A stretch of DNA of 64,000 nucleotides. Source: Centroberyx gerrardi. Taxonomy: Eukaryota; Chordata; Actinopteri; Beryciformes; Berycidae. Both the position numbers and the translations under genes were made by a program. Location: positions 16,616,185 through 16,680,184 of the forward strand of contig NC_136004.1 in assembly GCF_048128805.1 (NCBI RefSeq), given 5' to 3'. Numbering within the stretch: the stretch's first letter is position 1; the number at the start of each line of letters is the position of its first letter. Of the stretch, positions 1-16,097 are shown in pieces. The notes under the pieces are model-generated. The model was not told where the DNA came from. It did no database searches and worked only from the letters and a program-made list of their open reading frames with translations.

Positions 1-583
1 ATATCTCTGTCCTCAGCCTAAACTGTTCCTGGTCAATCACAAGTTACAAAGAGTTTCTTTCCTTACATCTATACAGAGTCCGAAATCAACACCTGCCAAG
101 TGCCAAATGGCAGTAAAATGTATCTGTGGCAGATAAATCGATAAGAGTTACCTGCCACAGTGGTAACGGTTTGAGACGACAATATTTGAAAGTTAGTCTT
201 TTTTCTTTGCCTGCTCTCAAACTTAGTCCCTGCTGACCACCATACACTCTCTTTGACCATAGGCCAATCAAATCAAAGCAATACAATGGCTTTGTATCAA
301 AGCTTACCACCCTTGGCAGGTGAACCATGAAGTTAATTTCAGACACTGCGTCTGTACATGTAATAACAGGGTAATAATGTCCAGCCCCAAAACTGATGAC
401 TTCAAAGTGCTTAATGCCATTAAGCTCAAACTGAATCCTCAGAGAAAACTTCTGCCAGTGCCATGAATGACAAAATTCAGTCACATGGTTAACAAGAAAA
501 TAGGAGTGAAAATGAACCAATTATGAGGTTGAACCCAGGCCACCATGTGAAAAAACAAGGTTTTACAGTTTTGTCACTCATAC
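1..583. other. morc2 intron, no exon recognised
   Basis: This lies downstream of the exon ending at 584, and no segment matches the next expected MORC2 sequence. It holds a chance-length open frame of 144 codons on the minus strand (86-520) that I do not recognise. A motif of the type TTACCTGCCAC...GTGG near 148-165 recurs in related form near 6714-6735, which suggests interspersed-repeat material. Confidence 0.5.
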
Positions 584-5112
<4,529 letters not shown>

Positions 5113-5639
5113 AGCCACTCACTACTGCTATTTGCTGTCCTCTTCCTGGTCTTCTCTTTGGCCTCTTCTTAACCCACCAGGCTCTACTCCAGAGCTTTCA
5201 TCCTAAACCACAACAACCGACTAATTGAGGGGCTGCAAAACAGTAGAGGGAGGAAATCTATAAGGTTTCTCTCGGACAATTCTGTTGACAGGGCCTTACT
5301 GTATTAATTTGAACACGTTAAATTAATCTAATATTAGCTAGAATAATCTGAGTGCTGCTCTGTTCCCAACAAGGCCTAGGTGACTAGTAAACACCCACTT
5401 CTAAATAAAAGCCCCCTTCCAATTCAGGAAACTCACGTGGGAGGCCTGCCTGAGATCAACTCAATTTTCTGGATGAGAGGAAAGAGGTCTTTTTGGTATC
5501 GTGTTATTAGACAAACAACGTTAAGGGTTTTCTGTTTTCCACAGAATAGCGGGCAGTCAATGTTGCTGGGGAGTAATGCCCAATAATGTTATGATAGAGA
5601 GCATATGATATAAAACGTTACTTAACGTCTCTGACTTGT

Positions 5640-6010
5640 CTGTCTAGCCTACATCTATATCAATAAGTAACTTAGCGACGTAGCTAGCAGATGTTAGCGT
5701 CTTGTATTGACTGTTTATAGGGCAACGTAACGTTAGCTTACTAGCTAACGACTGTAGCATAATGTAACGTTAGCCATGTCAAATAACAAACCGTTTTAAT
5801 AGGAGGGCGACTTTGGGGTGGCTTCACGTTAGTGTAACGTTAATAATCCGTCCGAGGAGGAATAAAGAGTTTGTAACGTTACGTTTCCTTGTCCGATAAC
5901 ATGAGACAATCCGCCGCAGGCCGCGAGGAAAGCAGTCAGTCGCTGGTTACTTTGCCCTGGTCTCGCTCACACACGCCAATGAGAGCAAGGAGAAAACCCG
6001 CCTATATTTT
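5640..6010 (-). promoter_or_regulatory. Probable morc2 promoter region with four TAACGTTA palindromes
   Basis: The region lies 0.5-0.9 kb upstream of the morc2 start codon and is locally CpG-rich (5890-6000), with a CCAAT motif near 5975. The octamer TAACGTTA occurs at 5728-5735, 5765-5772, 5835-5842 and 5874-5881, and a partial AACGTTA lies at 5614-5620. A non-coding first exon probably lies here or between here and 5112, but I cannot place its boundary. Confidence 0.35.
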
Positions 6011-7904
6011 TCGATACACAGCCTATAGGAAAGCGATCTGTGAGTATTGTTAACGCTGATTGGAGGAGGAATTCTGCAATTTAGGACGAGGTGGTGTCAA
6101 AGGTAAGCGCTAGTGTTTGTGAGACTGGAGAACATGCTGGAGAACCTCTGGATTCCTGAAGTTGTTTAGCAGTTGATGACAGTAGTCAAACCTGTGTTGT
6201 TAGGTGCGGTGAAAACAGATGATACTTGTTGAATGCTTTTATTACGAAGGGAAATGCAAATCTGTGTATATTAAATTATTCAAACATACAGGTTACAATT
6301 TTTTGAAAAGTGGTAAAATAAGTTACACAATATTAAAACTATAAACGCTAAATTCTATCCTTCCTGCTGTGTGGGAAAGACGGAGATCTCTACAACTCTG
6401 GTCCCTCCTGCCATCACTGGCCCTGGGTTCCACTGCACACCTACTGTAGGAGCCAAGCCAAGTTAGTTTATTTACTCCAGTTTGCTGGACAACAGTTCTC
6501 TGACATTATTCATGGCACCAGCAACTGCAGGAATTGAAAATGTTTTTTATTACCAATGGCATGTGTGCATCAAGTCCAGACACAATGTATGCATGGACTC
6601 ATTCCAACCACTTCTTTAAACAGAAGTGCACTAAAAACAATTTTTATTCACAGGCCAGAGTGGCTGTGGCACATCCCAAAACTAGCCAATCACAATAGAT
6701 GAAATAGGTGTTGGTTACCTGCAAAAGTGGCAGGTAAAATACATTAACTCACCAACGACGGCACAAATGGACCAACATTTGGCACCCAGCATTTACTTTC
6801 CACCACAGACTACTATCATTAATGTTTCCCTCCTGCTGCAAGCATGAGAATGGTCGTTGTAGAGAGGGCATCTTGTTCACTGCAGACATCGGTTTCTGAT
6901 ATATTAGTGGAAGTGCAGAACAATCCTGGATGGGACCAGTTACTCACACTTGCAGTTTGTTTCTTTCAAGATGATAGGACAACAGCACTGCAGGGCAAGT
7001 GCCCAGTCACCAGACTGTTCTACCTCTGATACAGCACTGTTTTGGTGGTGGAAGACTGATGCACCACTTTATTGCCGTTAACAGGACAGAGGACAGGCAT
7101 ATGAATTTCAAATGTACTGCACCTGGCATTTGCAGTTCTTCTCCCTTAGTCTGGGAAATTGGCCAGGCTCTGGATGCTTGATTACTTACAGATGCATCTT
7201 GTTTCAAGGACCTCTCAACCTCAGGTATGGAAATTAAAGCAGTAAAAGAAACAGACACTAGCCTAACACAGCCAAAGCCCTCGGGTCTAGTAGAACTAGA
7301 AACTGATTAACAATCTGTTAACATCATGATCATACCACTACTCTCAGAGTAGAAAAAAAAAGTATTGGAATAGAGTCATTAAAGCCATATTAAAAGGGCA
7401 ACCTGATCCCTGAGCTACTACTTTAAGGAAAAATCCACCCTACAACACTTAAACACTGTTAAAAAACAGCTATTGGTGATTAGTGACCTTGCATTTCTGG
7501 GTCTATTTTGTTGTTTGGTGGTCTATTTTTCTTATTCCTGCAGGTAACTGGCCAAATGTATACAACGTGACGTCACGTTGAAATATTTCCGGCGTAGCTA
7601 CAATGGAATTAGAAGATTCTTCAGCTATCTAAAACATTAGTGTCAGGTTTTGGTGTCAGTCCCTCAGAATCAAAGAGCAAGGGCTTCTTTCTAGACTCAC
7701 CATTTTGCAAAGAAGTTCAACAATCATACAGGGAGAAATCCACCATAGAAGAGGCAGAGATACCAATTTCTTCACCAACAGTAGCCTCAGCAGTCCATAA
7801 GTGTCTTTCATATATTATTTCAGTCTCCTATAAACGAAGTATAAATTCCTTCTTCTCTCCTGTCCACCAATTGATTTCTTCAGTATGCAGTGGATGAAAA
7901 ACGT
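6011..7904. other. Intergenic or 3' UTR region between tmem219-like gene and morc2
   Basis: No gene is recognised. On the minus strand there are exon-like blocks: an open frame at about 6731-6925 flanked by CAG and GTGAGT, a block ending at 6496 followed by GTAAAT, and a block at 6360-6450. Minus-strand AATAAA signals occur at 6238-6243 and 7069-7074, so part of this may be 3' UTR of the tmem219-like gene. The stretch 7420-7600 looks like interspersed-repeat sequence (low confidence) and contains an 18-bp perfect palindrome at 7563-7580. Confidence 0.35.
7563..7580. repeat. Perfect 18-bp palindrome containing a CRE core
   Basis: The sequence CAACGTGAC/GTCACGTTG reads identically on both strands and contains TGACGTCA, the cAMP-response/ATF consensus, flanked by two ACGT-containing half sites. 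It may be a regulatory site or part of a mobile element. Confidence 0.6.
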
Positions 7905-9844
7905 TCAGGACTCTATCAAAGGTTCCTGCAATTAAAGGAGAACAACCAGGTTAGGTTAAATCGTCTCTACACAATTTGATGGGAATTAGGGGCACAATAA
8001 ATGACTTATTAATTGTAGTGAACACAGAAACATCCTCAAATCTGCCATAGCTTGCTGACAATGAGCCAATGCTGTAATCCTTCTATCATTAGATAAATGT
8101 ATTTTAAATCTGATTTTAGCTCTATATATAATCCACAAGATTAGACATATCCAAAATCAGACTGCAAGTGACCATAGGCAGAGTTACAAAAACTGTCAAT
8201 GGTATGGTAATATAAGAATGAACTGTTACGCTGTGCAGATCCAGTCCGTTGCCGTGGTAGCGGCGTGCCAGTGAGTTTGTCAGACTTGCAGCGAAACAGA
8301 GCATCAAACAAACGGCAAGCAGACACACACTGACTTCCAACAGATGTCGCTCAGCCACAGCCTGCTGCTCCTAGAGAATGAAAAGAACAAGTAGAAAGTG
8401 AAAAAAAGAGGGTATCTGTAGTATGGTAGAGTAATGATGTTTTCATCTGTATAATATTGTACCCGTGTTAACATGACAGTGAGTGTGGGGTCATGTTTGG
8501 ACTGTAGGCTGTAGCAGGTGTGTGACGTTGTAGGAGACTCGCTGCTTGTTTCCACGTGGATAGGTGAAATGATTTTCTCATTTGCTGGACAATCTGGAGG
8601 AAGTCTTCATGCAAGGATAATATGCATGAACAGCACAAAAAAAGATTCAGTCATGTGTTGACAGAAACATTTTTTTTTTTTAAATATTTTTATATTTAAT
8701 TAATTTGTAATTTTATTTTTAATGTATAATTACTATAATAATACTACTAATATATTTTTGGTTAAATAAGTCTCCATTGGGTCTTGATCAGAGGCCTACA
8801 AACAGACTTTAAAGTGTGTATGCATAATGTGAACTCACAGGCTCAGGGGTAGGAGGTATGTTGGGGCACTGATGGTGAGGCAGGTGTAGGTGTTATTTCC
8901 TTTTGGCTGGGACAATAAATGTAGAGTCACATTAACAGTCTCATTGCCTGGGGAGTAAAAAAAAAAAATCGAATGAATGGTTAGTATACACTTGTACTTT
9001 GCTTCACAACAAAATTACTCCTATACCACGCAATGCACCAAGTACTTTATGAACTTTATGCAAGCCATCATGCGATGCCAACCTGCAAGACCTAGCTGAC
9101 TGGCCACCAAGCTGGTGTGCAGACTCAGGCCTTTCAGAGGGTGACTGGCTGAGCTGGGTGACACAACCAGTGGGACCTTCAGATGCAGCTGGGTGACAGG
9201 AGGAGGGCTCTTTGTAGAGTTAACGGACGGCTTCCCACCAGTTTCCTGCTCCATCAGAGGGGACGTGACGGGAGAGACCAGCTCTACTGAACTGACATTG
9301 GCTTTCACACACAGCTGGAGCTGTGCCAAGGATGACAGGAGGTGGTTCCAGTCCTAACGGGAGATGAAAGTTTATGTTTTGCACATCAATTTCACATCGA
9401 TACACACAAAAACACATGTACATATGCAGTCACACACCTGCACGACATTATGCTCCTTCCCATTGTGCAAAAGATAAGATTACACAGAAAAACAATTAAC
9501 TTAACCTCAGTCATACCTGATTGGTGCAAATAAATGGATCCATGCTGTACTAAACTGTCAGGTGCATTTAAGGTGTGTGTGAGCAGGTGTGTGTGTGTAT
9601 GCATGCTTCACATTTTGAAAGCGCCTTTGGTCTGTCATTGCCCAAAAAGTTTGGATAAACAAGTACTAACCTTTGCCGTATCAGGGTTAGGCAGAGTGTG
9701 AGTGTGGCTGTAAGCGCTGAGGCAGATGAAGGACAGAGCCAGAGTCAACAAACACAGGAAAAAGGTCACCCCTGGAGGATTCTGGGATACATAGTCTCTA
9801 AGATTAGTCACTGGCTGCCAGAAACCCATCACCAAACTCTTCAT
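7905..9844 (-). CDS. tmem219: TMEM219/TMEM248-family membrane glycoprotein
   Basis: Coding exons: 9671-9844, 9083-9353, 8839-8947, 8463-8604, 8230-8370 and 7905-7925, giving 285 codons. The start MKSLVMGF is at 9844; a second in-frame ATG lies five codons later. A TM helix lies near residues 23-43 (after NPPG), then a lumenal/extracellular domain with several N-glycosylation sequons (NVS, NST, NET, NVT, NNT) and the family-like TCLTISAPTYLLP and PPDC, then a second TM near 242-263. Human TMEM219 is described as an IGFBP-3 death receptor; TMEM248 is its paralogue. Similarity is modest, so the choice of TMEM219 over TMEM248 is an inference from the TCL...SA and PP.C region. The last exon is uncertain: reading through at 8230 instead of splicing gives a hydrophobic 35-residue tail ending at 8122. 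I prefer the spliced form, which ends SEPLIES, because the 3' splice site is strong and the short cytoplasmic tail fits the family. Confidence 0.75.
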
Positions 9845-10196
9845 ACACCTGGGATGCGGTGAGCTGTGAACAGCATAAAAAAACCCACTTCAGTTCAATT
9901 ACAAGTTCAATTCAATTCAATTGAAAGCTCGGTTCAATTCAAGTTTGGCGGTACTATCTGCTTGGTGAGTGTTTTGACATTATGAAAATGCAACAAATAA
10001 GCATCAAACGCCAATTTTCATTTACACAACTGCGGAAGACCCTCTGCACTAGTACGCCCTCTCTCACCCAAATAGCTACTTTGTGAAAAGAGCCACATGC
10101 ATCTAGTTTGCTGTCCAGACCATTGGGAGACGTGTAACTTGTCTATCATATCAGTAAACCTGTGACATAGGCAGGTTACTACATACCTTGGAGTTG

Positions 10197-10440
10197 CGCA
10201 CAGTCCTCAACGACTACGTCGCCAGTTCTGGCAAAGTACAACAGCTTTATGCAAGTCGGAGCTCAACATCTAAAAGTTTAAAGTTCGGTTAAAACAGCAG
10301 AAAACTGACAACACCGAACAGCTGTTTGCGGGAGCGAAGAGTGAATTCAACTAAAGATCAATTTACTTCCTACTTCTACTCTGATTGGATGTAAGAGCTC
10401 GCATCCTCATTGGATGTTTATCCTGTGACGTCACACACAC
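10197..10440 (-). promoter_or_regulatory. Probable 5' UTR exon and promoter of the tmem219-like gene
   Basis: A GTATGT donor at 10191-10196 ends a probable non-coding first exon starting near 10.33 kb. Immediately upstream are two ATTGG (inverted CCAAT) boxes near 10384 and 10410 and a perfect CRE, TGACGTCA, at 10426-10433. The spacing is typical of a CRE/CCAAT housekeeping promoter. The transcription start was not determined. Confidence 0.5.
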
Positions 10441-10464
10441 AAAAACCGCCACCCCCCTCAAACC

Positions 10465-10516
10465 AGAGCCATATAGAGAGATCTATATCTATATCTATAT
10501 CTCTCTATATGGCTCT
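10465..10516. repeat. Hairpin: 18-bp perfect inverted repeat around (CTATAT)n
   Basis: The arms at 10465-10482 and 10499-10516 are exact reverse complements (AGAGCCATATAGAGAGAT). A 16-base spacer of CTATAT repeats separates them, so the whole forms a strong cruciform or hairpin. Confidence 0.8.
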
Positions 10517-10720
10517 GCCTCAAACTAAAGACAAACATGTCTTTGGTTTTGGAAATTGCTTTTAGACTGTTCTGAAAACACAATGGGTGCCAAAAACCTC
10601 AGCGAAATTAGTACACAGAATGCCGATAAATGTAGATAATATGGCGATAAATATTAAAAGGAGGCAATGTCAAGGTATTTTAGATAAGTAAGGAATTATT
10701 AATATGTCTGAATATGTTAG

Positions 10721-11760
10721 GTGACAAAACATTATTATCAAAGCATAGAAAGTATGTTTCAAACAGAGCATTGTATTTACTTTTCTGTGGTGTCAGGTCT
10801 CAAGATTAATGTTCATCAGTCTGCCCTCCTACAGTTTAAAGAATGTAATATCCAGGACATTAATGCTATTCCAATTAAGGGCACTTGTCTTAGATATAAT
10901 ATTTAATGATTAAAAAGTATGTAGTGACTTGTTCCCATCATTGATTGATATAATGAAAAAAAGTTGTAATATATGGTTATGAAAATATGTATATTTGCAG
11001 AAAAGGTTCCATTATCAAAAGTCAAAGATGTCAAGATCGGTTTGTCTTTATTAAATCGGCCTACAAAAGTATCCAAAAAGCTGAATGCCTGTTTTATATT
11101 TTCATTTAGAGGAATAAAGCTCAAAAGAACAAATTTTTCTAAGCACCTTTATAGTACAGCAGGTGGCCTTGAAGTCCTACTGAAATGTTATTATTCAGTG
11201 GATAACATCCCAGCTGACATGGCCAGATTTCATAAATAAGCTTTATTTTGTACATTAGCTGATACACATAGTTTCTCTCCACACAGACACTTGATATGGA
11301 ATAACAAAGATATTCAGTTCAACAGCACTTTCCTCTCAAGGATGGTTTGAAAATGGTGTTATGTTTTGTGAAGAATTCTTTCAATGTAATTGTCCAATTG
11401 AATAAGTTGAAGAAAATTACATTCATTAGTCATGTGAGGACCTTAAATGATACATGTAATAGTAAACAAATTAAAAATATGATTACAGAACATTATTTTC
11501 CTCCAGCTAGACTTTTCTGGTCTACTAATTTTGGTGATCTGAACCTGAGTAAAGCAAGGAAGACTTCACACATTTCCAGTTAAATATGTTTTACAACAGT
11601 TTAATTTGAATATCAATTGTTCATGTGGCTTGGACAACAATATTTCATTTGTTTTACCCCTTTGTATTTGTAGCATCATTGTTTGGAACAATTTACAAAA
11701 CTGGCGAAGTGATAAATCTGTGTGGAATTTCAATTTATTTTAAAAACAAGACAGAGAAGG
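10721..11760 (+). mobile_element. Degraded L1-like LINE, ORF2 C-terminal piece
   Basis: Plus-strand frames carry scattered reverse-transcriptase-type signatures. There is a VSGLKINVHQSALL block (the S-G-x-K-I-N ... K/Q-S motif that follows the catalytic YADD in L1-like elements), then GGLEVLLKCYYSVDNI, like the GGLGLPNF..YYWAANI block, then an IWNNKDIQF block. Frames are interrupted many times, the 5' part with the catalytic core is missing, and the region is AT-rich. This is an old, 5'-truncated copy. The subfamily cannot be set by eye. Confidence 0.55.
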
Positions 11761-12379
11761 ACATTGTTTATTAAAAAAAATACTTTTTAAAAGTAACAAA
11801 TTCATCATGCATGAATAACTAAGAATTATAAATTTGACCTCATGATGAAGAGATTTACTTTAACTGTGACAGAAAATTTGCACCTGAATCAACACAAGTA
11901 TGCAGTGATTTCTAAAAAGAAAAGTTCAGTCATTTGATAATATTTTAAAACTTCAGTGATGAGATAATTTAAGGGCGTTTAGAACTGAAACGAGTGAAAG
12001 GCAAATTCTCACACCTTTAGCATGAGAAACAAACAAATAAACAAATAGACAAATAAAATCGCTAAAGATAAAAAATTAATCAAATTTAGAGGCTGCTACT
12101 TTAGCAGCAAGAGTTCTTTGTTTGGACAGATCAGGCAATACTGCCTCACATTCACAGCTCTCTTCCATCCTCTGTGTTTCCACTATACATAGTGCAATAC
12201 TGTGATTCCAGGACATTACAGCCACTGAGGATGGATAACATCCCATGACTACCATGGCTGTTAATGTCATGTCACATTGGATTAAAGGCATCATTTCCCT
12301 TTTATCAAAACTGCTAACAGCACCGCTGATAGTATGTACACTTATGAAGCCACCTGTATGTCAGTGTGTGTGAGAGTGG
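11761..12379. other. plbd2 3' UTR and downstream flank
   Basis: The sequence is AT-rich. A minus-strand AATAAA lies at 11767-11772 and could end the plbd2 transcript inside the LINE remnant. No other gene is seen. Confidence 0.4.
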
Positions 12380-13600
12380 TTAAGGAGACCAAGCGACTTT
12401 TATAGGCTTGAATGTCCAAGTATCAGGGTGACCCATGTGCAGCAGGTCTTTGTAAGGGGAGGTGCTCCACTGGAAGGGCGGCACCTGGTCCCAGGTTGGC
12501 CCGTTCACTGCCAGCATACCGAACTCACTGAACATCCCATAGGAGGTCAGCTGCACAGGAACACACACAACCCATGGTCAGAGTTAGGAAGCATCTCTTG
12601 TCTCTTTCACAAAACTGAGAGCATTCAGGGAAGAGGACAGGTAGAAGTACGGACCGAGAGATGGGTGAGGGCGAGAAATGAAACCAGAAAGATACAAACC
12701 TTCATGTCTGTCCCTCCGTGGGGTCTCTGCCTTAGGGCACCAAAGGGGTACGTGCCGTTAGCTGGGTTCAGGTCTGACCGGGCTGAGATGGTGTTCTCCC
12801 CATTACCAGGCGGATTACAGCCATCACATCGCGACAATGGGTCTTCCTTAAAGTTATTGTACCTGAAAGGAGACACAAAGCACCTCATACATAAACATGG
12901 ATGGAACTGTAATCATCATGCATGTAACAACACAAAATCTTCTGTTAAAGTTGAATTAAAGTGTGTTTGCATCACTAGGACCAGTCCAGGACCTTACGGG
13001 AGTGTTCACCTCAAACTCCTCCAACACACTGATCTTACCTCATGAGGCGGACCATTGAATCCAAGTCTGTAACTGCTGTCTGGTTTCGTCTGAAGATCTG
13101 AGCCCTTGGATTCTGGTCCAGAGAGAACCACGGGCCGAACTTCTCAACCAGCTCATTGCAGCCACTGGCATTGAAGATCTCCACATAGTACCTATATGAA
13201 CAAAAGAAAATATCCACACACATATTACACAATTAGAACACATGGAATCAAATCATGAAACTTGATGTTCCTGAAACGGAGCGCTGGGTACTTACGGGAT
13301 GTTGTAACTCGCCCAATAGCCTTTCTCCAGCAATTCACGAGTTTTATCAGTGTAAATAACTAGTCCCCTGCAGCATTAAGAGATAAGACAAGCTGATTTT
13401 AGACATATAAATCAGTGAATCAGATGGGCCATTCAGAGGCTGCAGAAATATTCAAAGGGCCCGTTTTGGAGCCTGTTAAAGATGGGGGTGCAAAGACTTA
13501 CGGAATCTGTTCCAGCACAGTGAGGAGCCCCTCATCGATATCAGTCTTCCCTGGAGTGAAGCGGTTATAGTCCACAATCATCCACTGATTGTTATACCTG

Positions 13601-13678
<78 letters not shown>

Positions 13679-16051
13679 CAGTCTAAACTGAATGAATGAC
13701 CTTTAGCCCATGAAGCTTCAGTGATTTTAAGAGAGATCTATAAAAAGAACGTAGAAGTAGCTTACTCAGCATTTCACAAGAAAACCCCTGTCAGCTGACT
13801 AGCCCTTAACTGATATGTAACCTGGCCGACTTTTCATGTGACGGCTGATTAGAAGAGACTGCATACGTCCTATTTGCCTCCTTTACTGTCCATACATAGA
13901 ACAGTTCATGGTCTACACCCACTAAAATCTAATCATCATATGGGAATCTGAACAAAACAAAGAAATAAGACGGAATTCAACAGAGCCTGGACCCTAGGTT
14001 GAAGATTACATTATGGTGCTATAGTAAAGATAGAGAATGGGGGTTAATAAAGTAATAAAGTAAAGGCAGCCAGACCCCAGTGTGTGAAACTCACGTTCCA
14101 CTGTTGTACATGCTGAAGATCTCTGCCCACTGCTTGCCGGTTGCAGCCAGTCGATTGGCCGCAATGTTCCTCAGCCACTCCATGACTTGTCCTGTGGGTC
14201 GAACAAACTTCCAGAGAGCGGGATTGCTGTTGCCAATGGTGGTTTCCAAGGTAACCTGCAGACAAGCTAGACTGAGTTCAAGGAACCACATCATCCAGCC
14301 TTCCTCATTTTGTATTTCTCAATGATTACAACATATTCAAAATATTGCAGCTTATTCTTCCAAATGAATAAAACCCGGTGTGCTCATGTCAGGTACAAAC
14401 GGCTCTCACCAGTCCACTACTTAGGATATAGAAGTCATCTCCAGAGAAGATGGATCCAGGGTAAGAGGAGAAGGCTTGGGTTCCTCCAGGAAGCAGATCA
14501 CTGTCTGAGAACATCAGACCACATAACAAAGTTATCCGAGTTGAACCGGTACAACTGTGATGCCAGTCCATCACTGAGGCTTGCAAACTTGGAGCGAGTT
14601 GTGTTTTGTTTTTGCAAAAGTGAGCATCCTTTTGCAAAAATTGTAGGTCTTATGGTTAAGGTAAAAAAAGAGGGTAAAGGAACTTATAGGAGACAAATTG
14701 GCATTCAGGAATGGACTACCTGTAGGAGACATGCTGAAGTCAAAGTTGTATTTCTTGATGATGCGCAGCATGGATTGGTATGTGTTCCAGGTGTCATGTG
14801 ACACCAGCAGTTCCTTATTGTTCGGTAACAGCTTAATGAGAGCAGAACAGGAGCCTGATCCCAGGGGCCGAGTTTGGCTGGATTTGTTCAGAGCCGACTC
14901 CAAGTCCTCAAGATCCCCACCCATTTGGAAAAGTCTGGTTGGGAAGAGTAGTGGTGGAGAATGTGAGACAGGAGTAAGAGGCAAGCTTTCTGGTCTGAGA
15001 AACCGTGAGAAGACACATCTGAATCATACAGAATTATCACTCACAGGAAGCCAAATGGGTTGATGGAGAACGGCCCTTTGGGAAATGACAGCTGGTCGTT
15101 ATAACTGTCCTCCAGACCTTTCAGCTGCAGCAGCGCCAGATGCACCTGACAAGCAGAGACGGAGACACATATCATCTCTGGGCCTGAAGAGTTCAGTATT
15201 GCCATATCACTCCACATACACTTATGAAGTACCTGGTGCCAGTAGGTCATATTTGACTGCTCCTCTATTTGTTCCCACATCCACTGCAGATTGGTTGTGA
15301 TGTAAGCCTTCAGGCGCTGGCAGTAGCCCGACTCAAATGTGTACGGCCCACAGTAACTCATCAGAGTGTTCATCCAGTGCTTATAGATGAGCTAAAACGA
15401 ACACACATCTTACAGATTAGTTGAACTGGGAAGTGTGTAACTAGCTGCAGGCAACAAAATTCTGATTTGCCCAGACTGCCTGGTGAGCTAAGTATAACCC
15501 AGACTAGAGACTGGTGGCCTAGTCTGACCTGGGATGTGACTGCAGCCTCCACCGCCCCAGCTGCATAGGCCTGCATGCTGTCATTGTACTTTATGCTGGT
15601 CGTGACCTCCAAGAAATACCAGCTGAAATGAGATAAGAGGTGTATGAAATGAAAGAGAGGCAAAATATATGTGTGTGTGGGCAAGTTTGTGTGCTTTATG
15701 TAACGTTACACATCTTATTCTGGGTACAAGTTTCTCCTGTCACTTCCTGTCGCGCGGTACAGCTACACAGACCAAATATCAGGGGAAAACCCTCAGTATC
15801 GATAACAAAATTGACTCAAGAGATCCAACACTAACGTCAACTCACCCTGAGGTTTTGATGTCATCGGTAAAGTTCGCCCAAGCAACAAACTCGTCTTGAT
15901 ATCCCTCGCGGACAGACAGCTGTCCGGTTTTCTTATCAATCACGGCAGTTCGTATTTCAGCTCGGACCGACGCACACAGAAAGCACAACACGAGCGAAAT
16001 TAGTGAAATATTCCTCACTGTGGCAGACGCCTTTCGAATCCTGAACGCCAT
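12380..16051 (-). CDS. plbd2: Phospholipase B domain-containing 2 (lysosomal 66/76-kDa protein)
   Basis: Twelve exons: 15846-16051, 15529-15622, 15233-15391, 15045-15145, 14720-14934, 14410-14504, 14095-14255, 13502-13597, 13296-13367, 13039-13191, 12700-12862, 12380-12550. The total is 1686 nt, or 561 codons, close to the human length as I remember it. The start is MAFRIRKAS, followed by a hydrophobic signal peptide (ISLISLVLCFLCASVRA). An upstream in-frame ATG at 16120 would bury that signal, so 16051 is chosen. This is an Ntn-hydrolase fold. The nucleophile Cys is expected at the GSGSCSALIK motif (Cys215), where family members self-cleave. Other family blocks are YNNQWMIVDY, RAQIFRRNQT, NGENTISARSDLNPANGTYP and PTWDQVPPFQWSTSP near the end. 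It is a soluble lysosomal glycoprotein whose physiological substrate is poorly defined. It lies just downstream of rbm19 on the same strand. Confidence 0.96.
13599..13676. repeat. (AC)n microsatellite abutting a plbd2 3' splice site
   Basis: About 75 bp of almost pure AC on the plus strand is TG on the plbd2 sense strand. It ends three to four bases before the CTGCAG acceptor of the exon 13502-13597, and so takes the place of the usual pyrimidine tract. Confidence 0.9.
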
Positions 16052-16097
16052 GTTTACAAAATAAACGCCAAAGTCATATGACAATAGCGGGTCAGTA

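Noticed and set aside
12428-13045. 205-codon plus-strand frame
   Set aside because: It is the antisense shadow of plbd2 exons 10-12.
14410-14504. Gly instead of Cys in the plbd2 block PGSIFSGDDFY, at first taken for loss of the catalytic residue
   Set aside because: The Ntn nucleophile belongs to the GSGSCSALIK motif, which is intact (Cys215). The Gly position is not catalytic.
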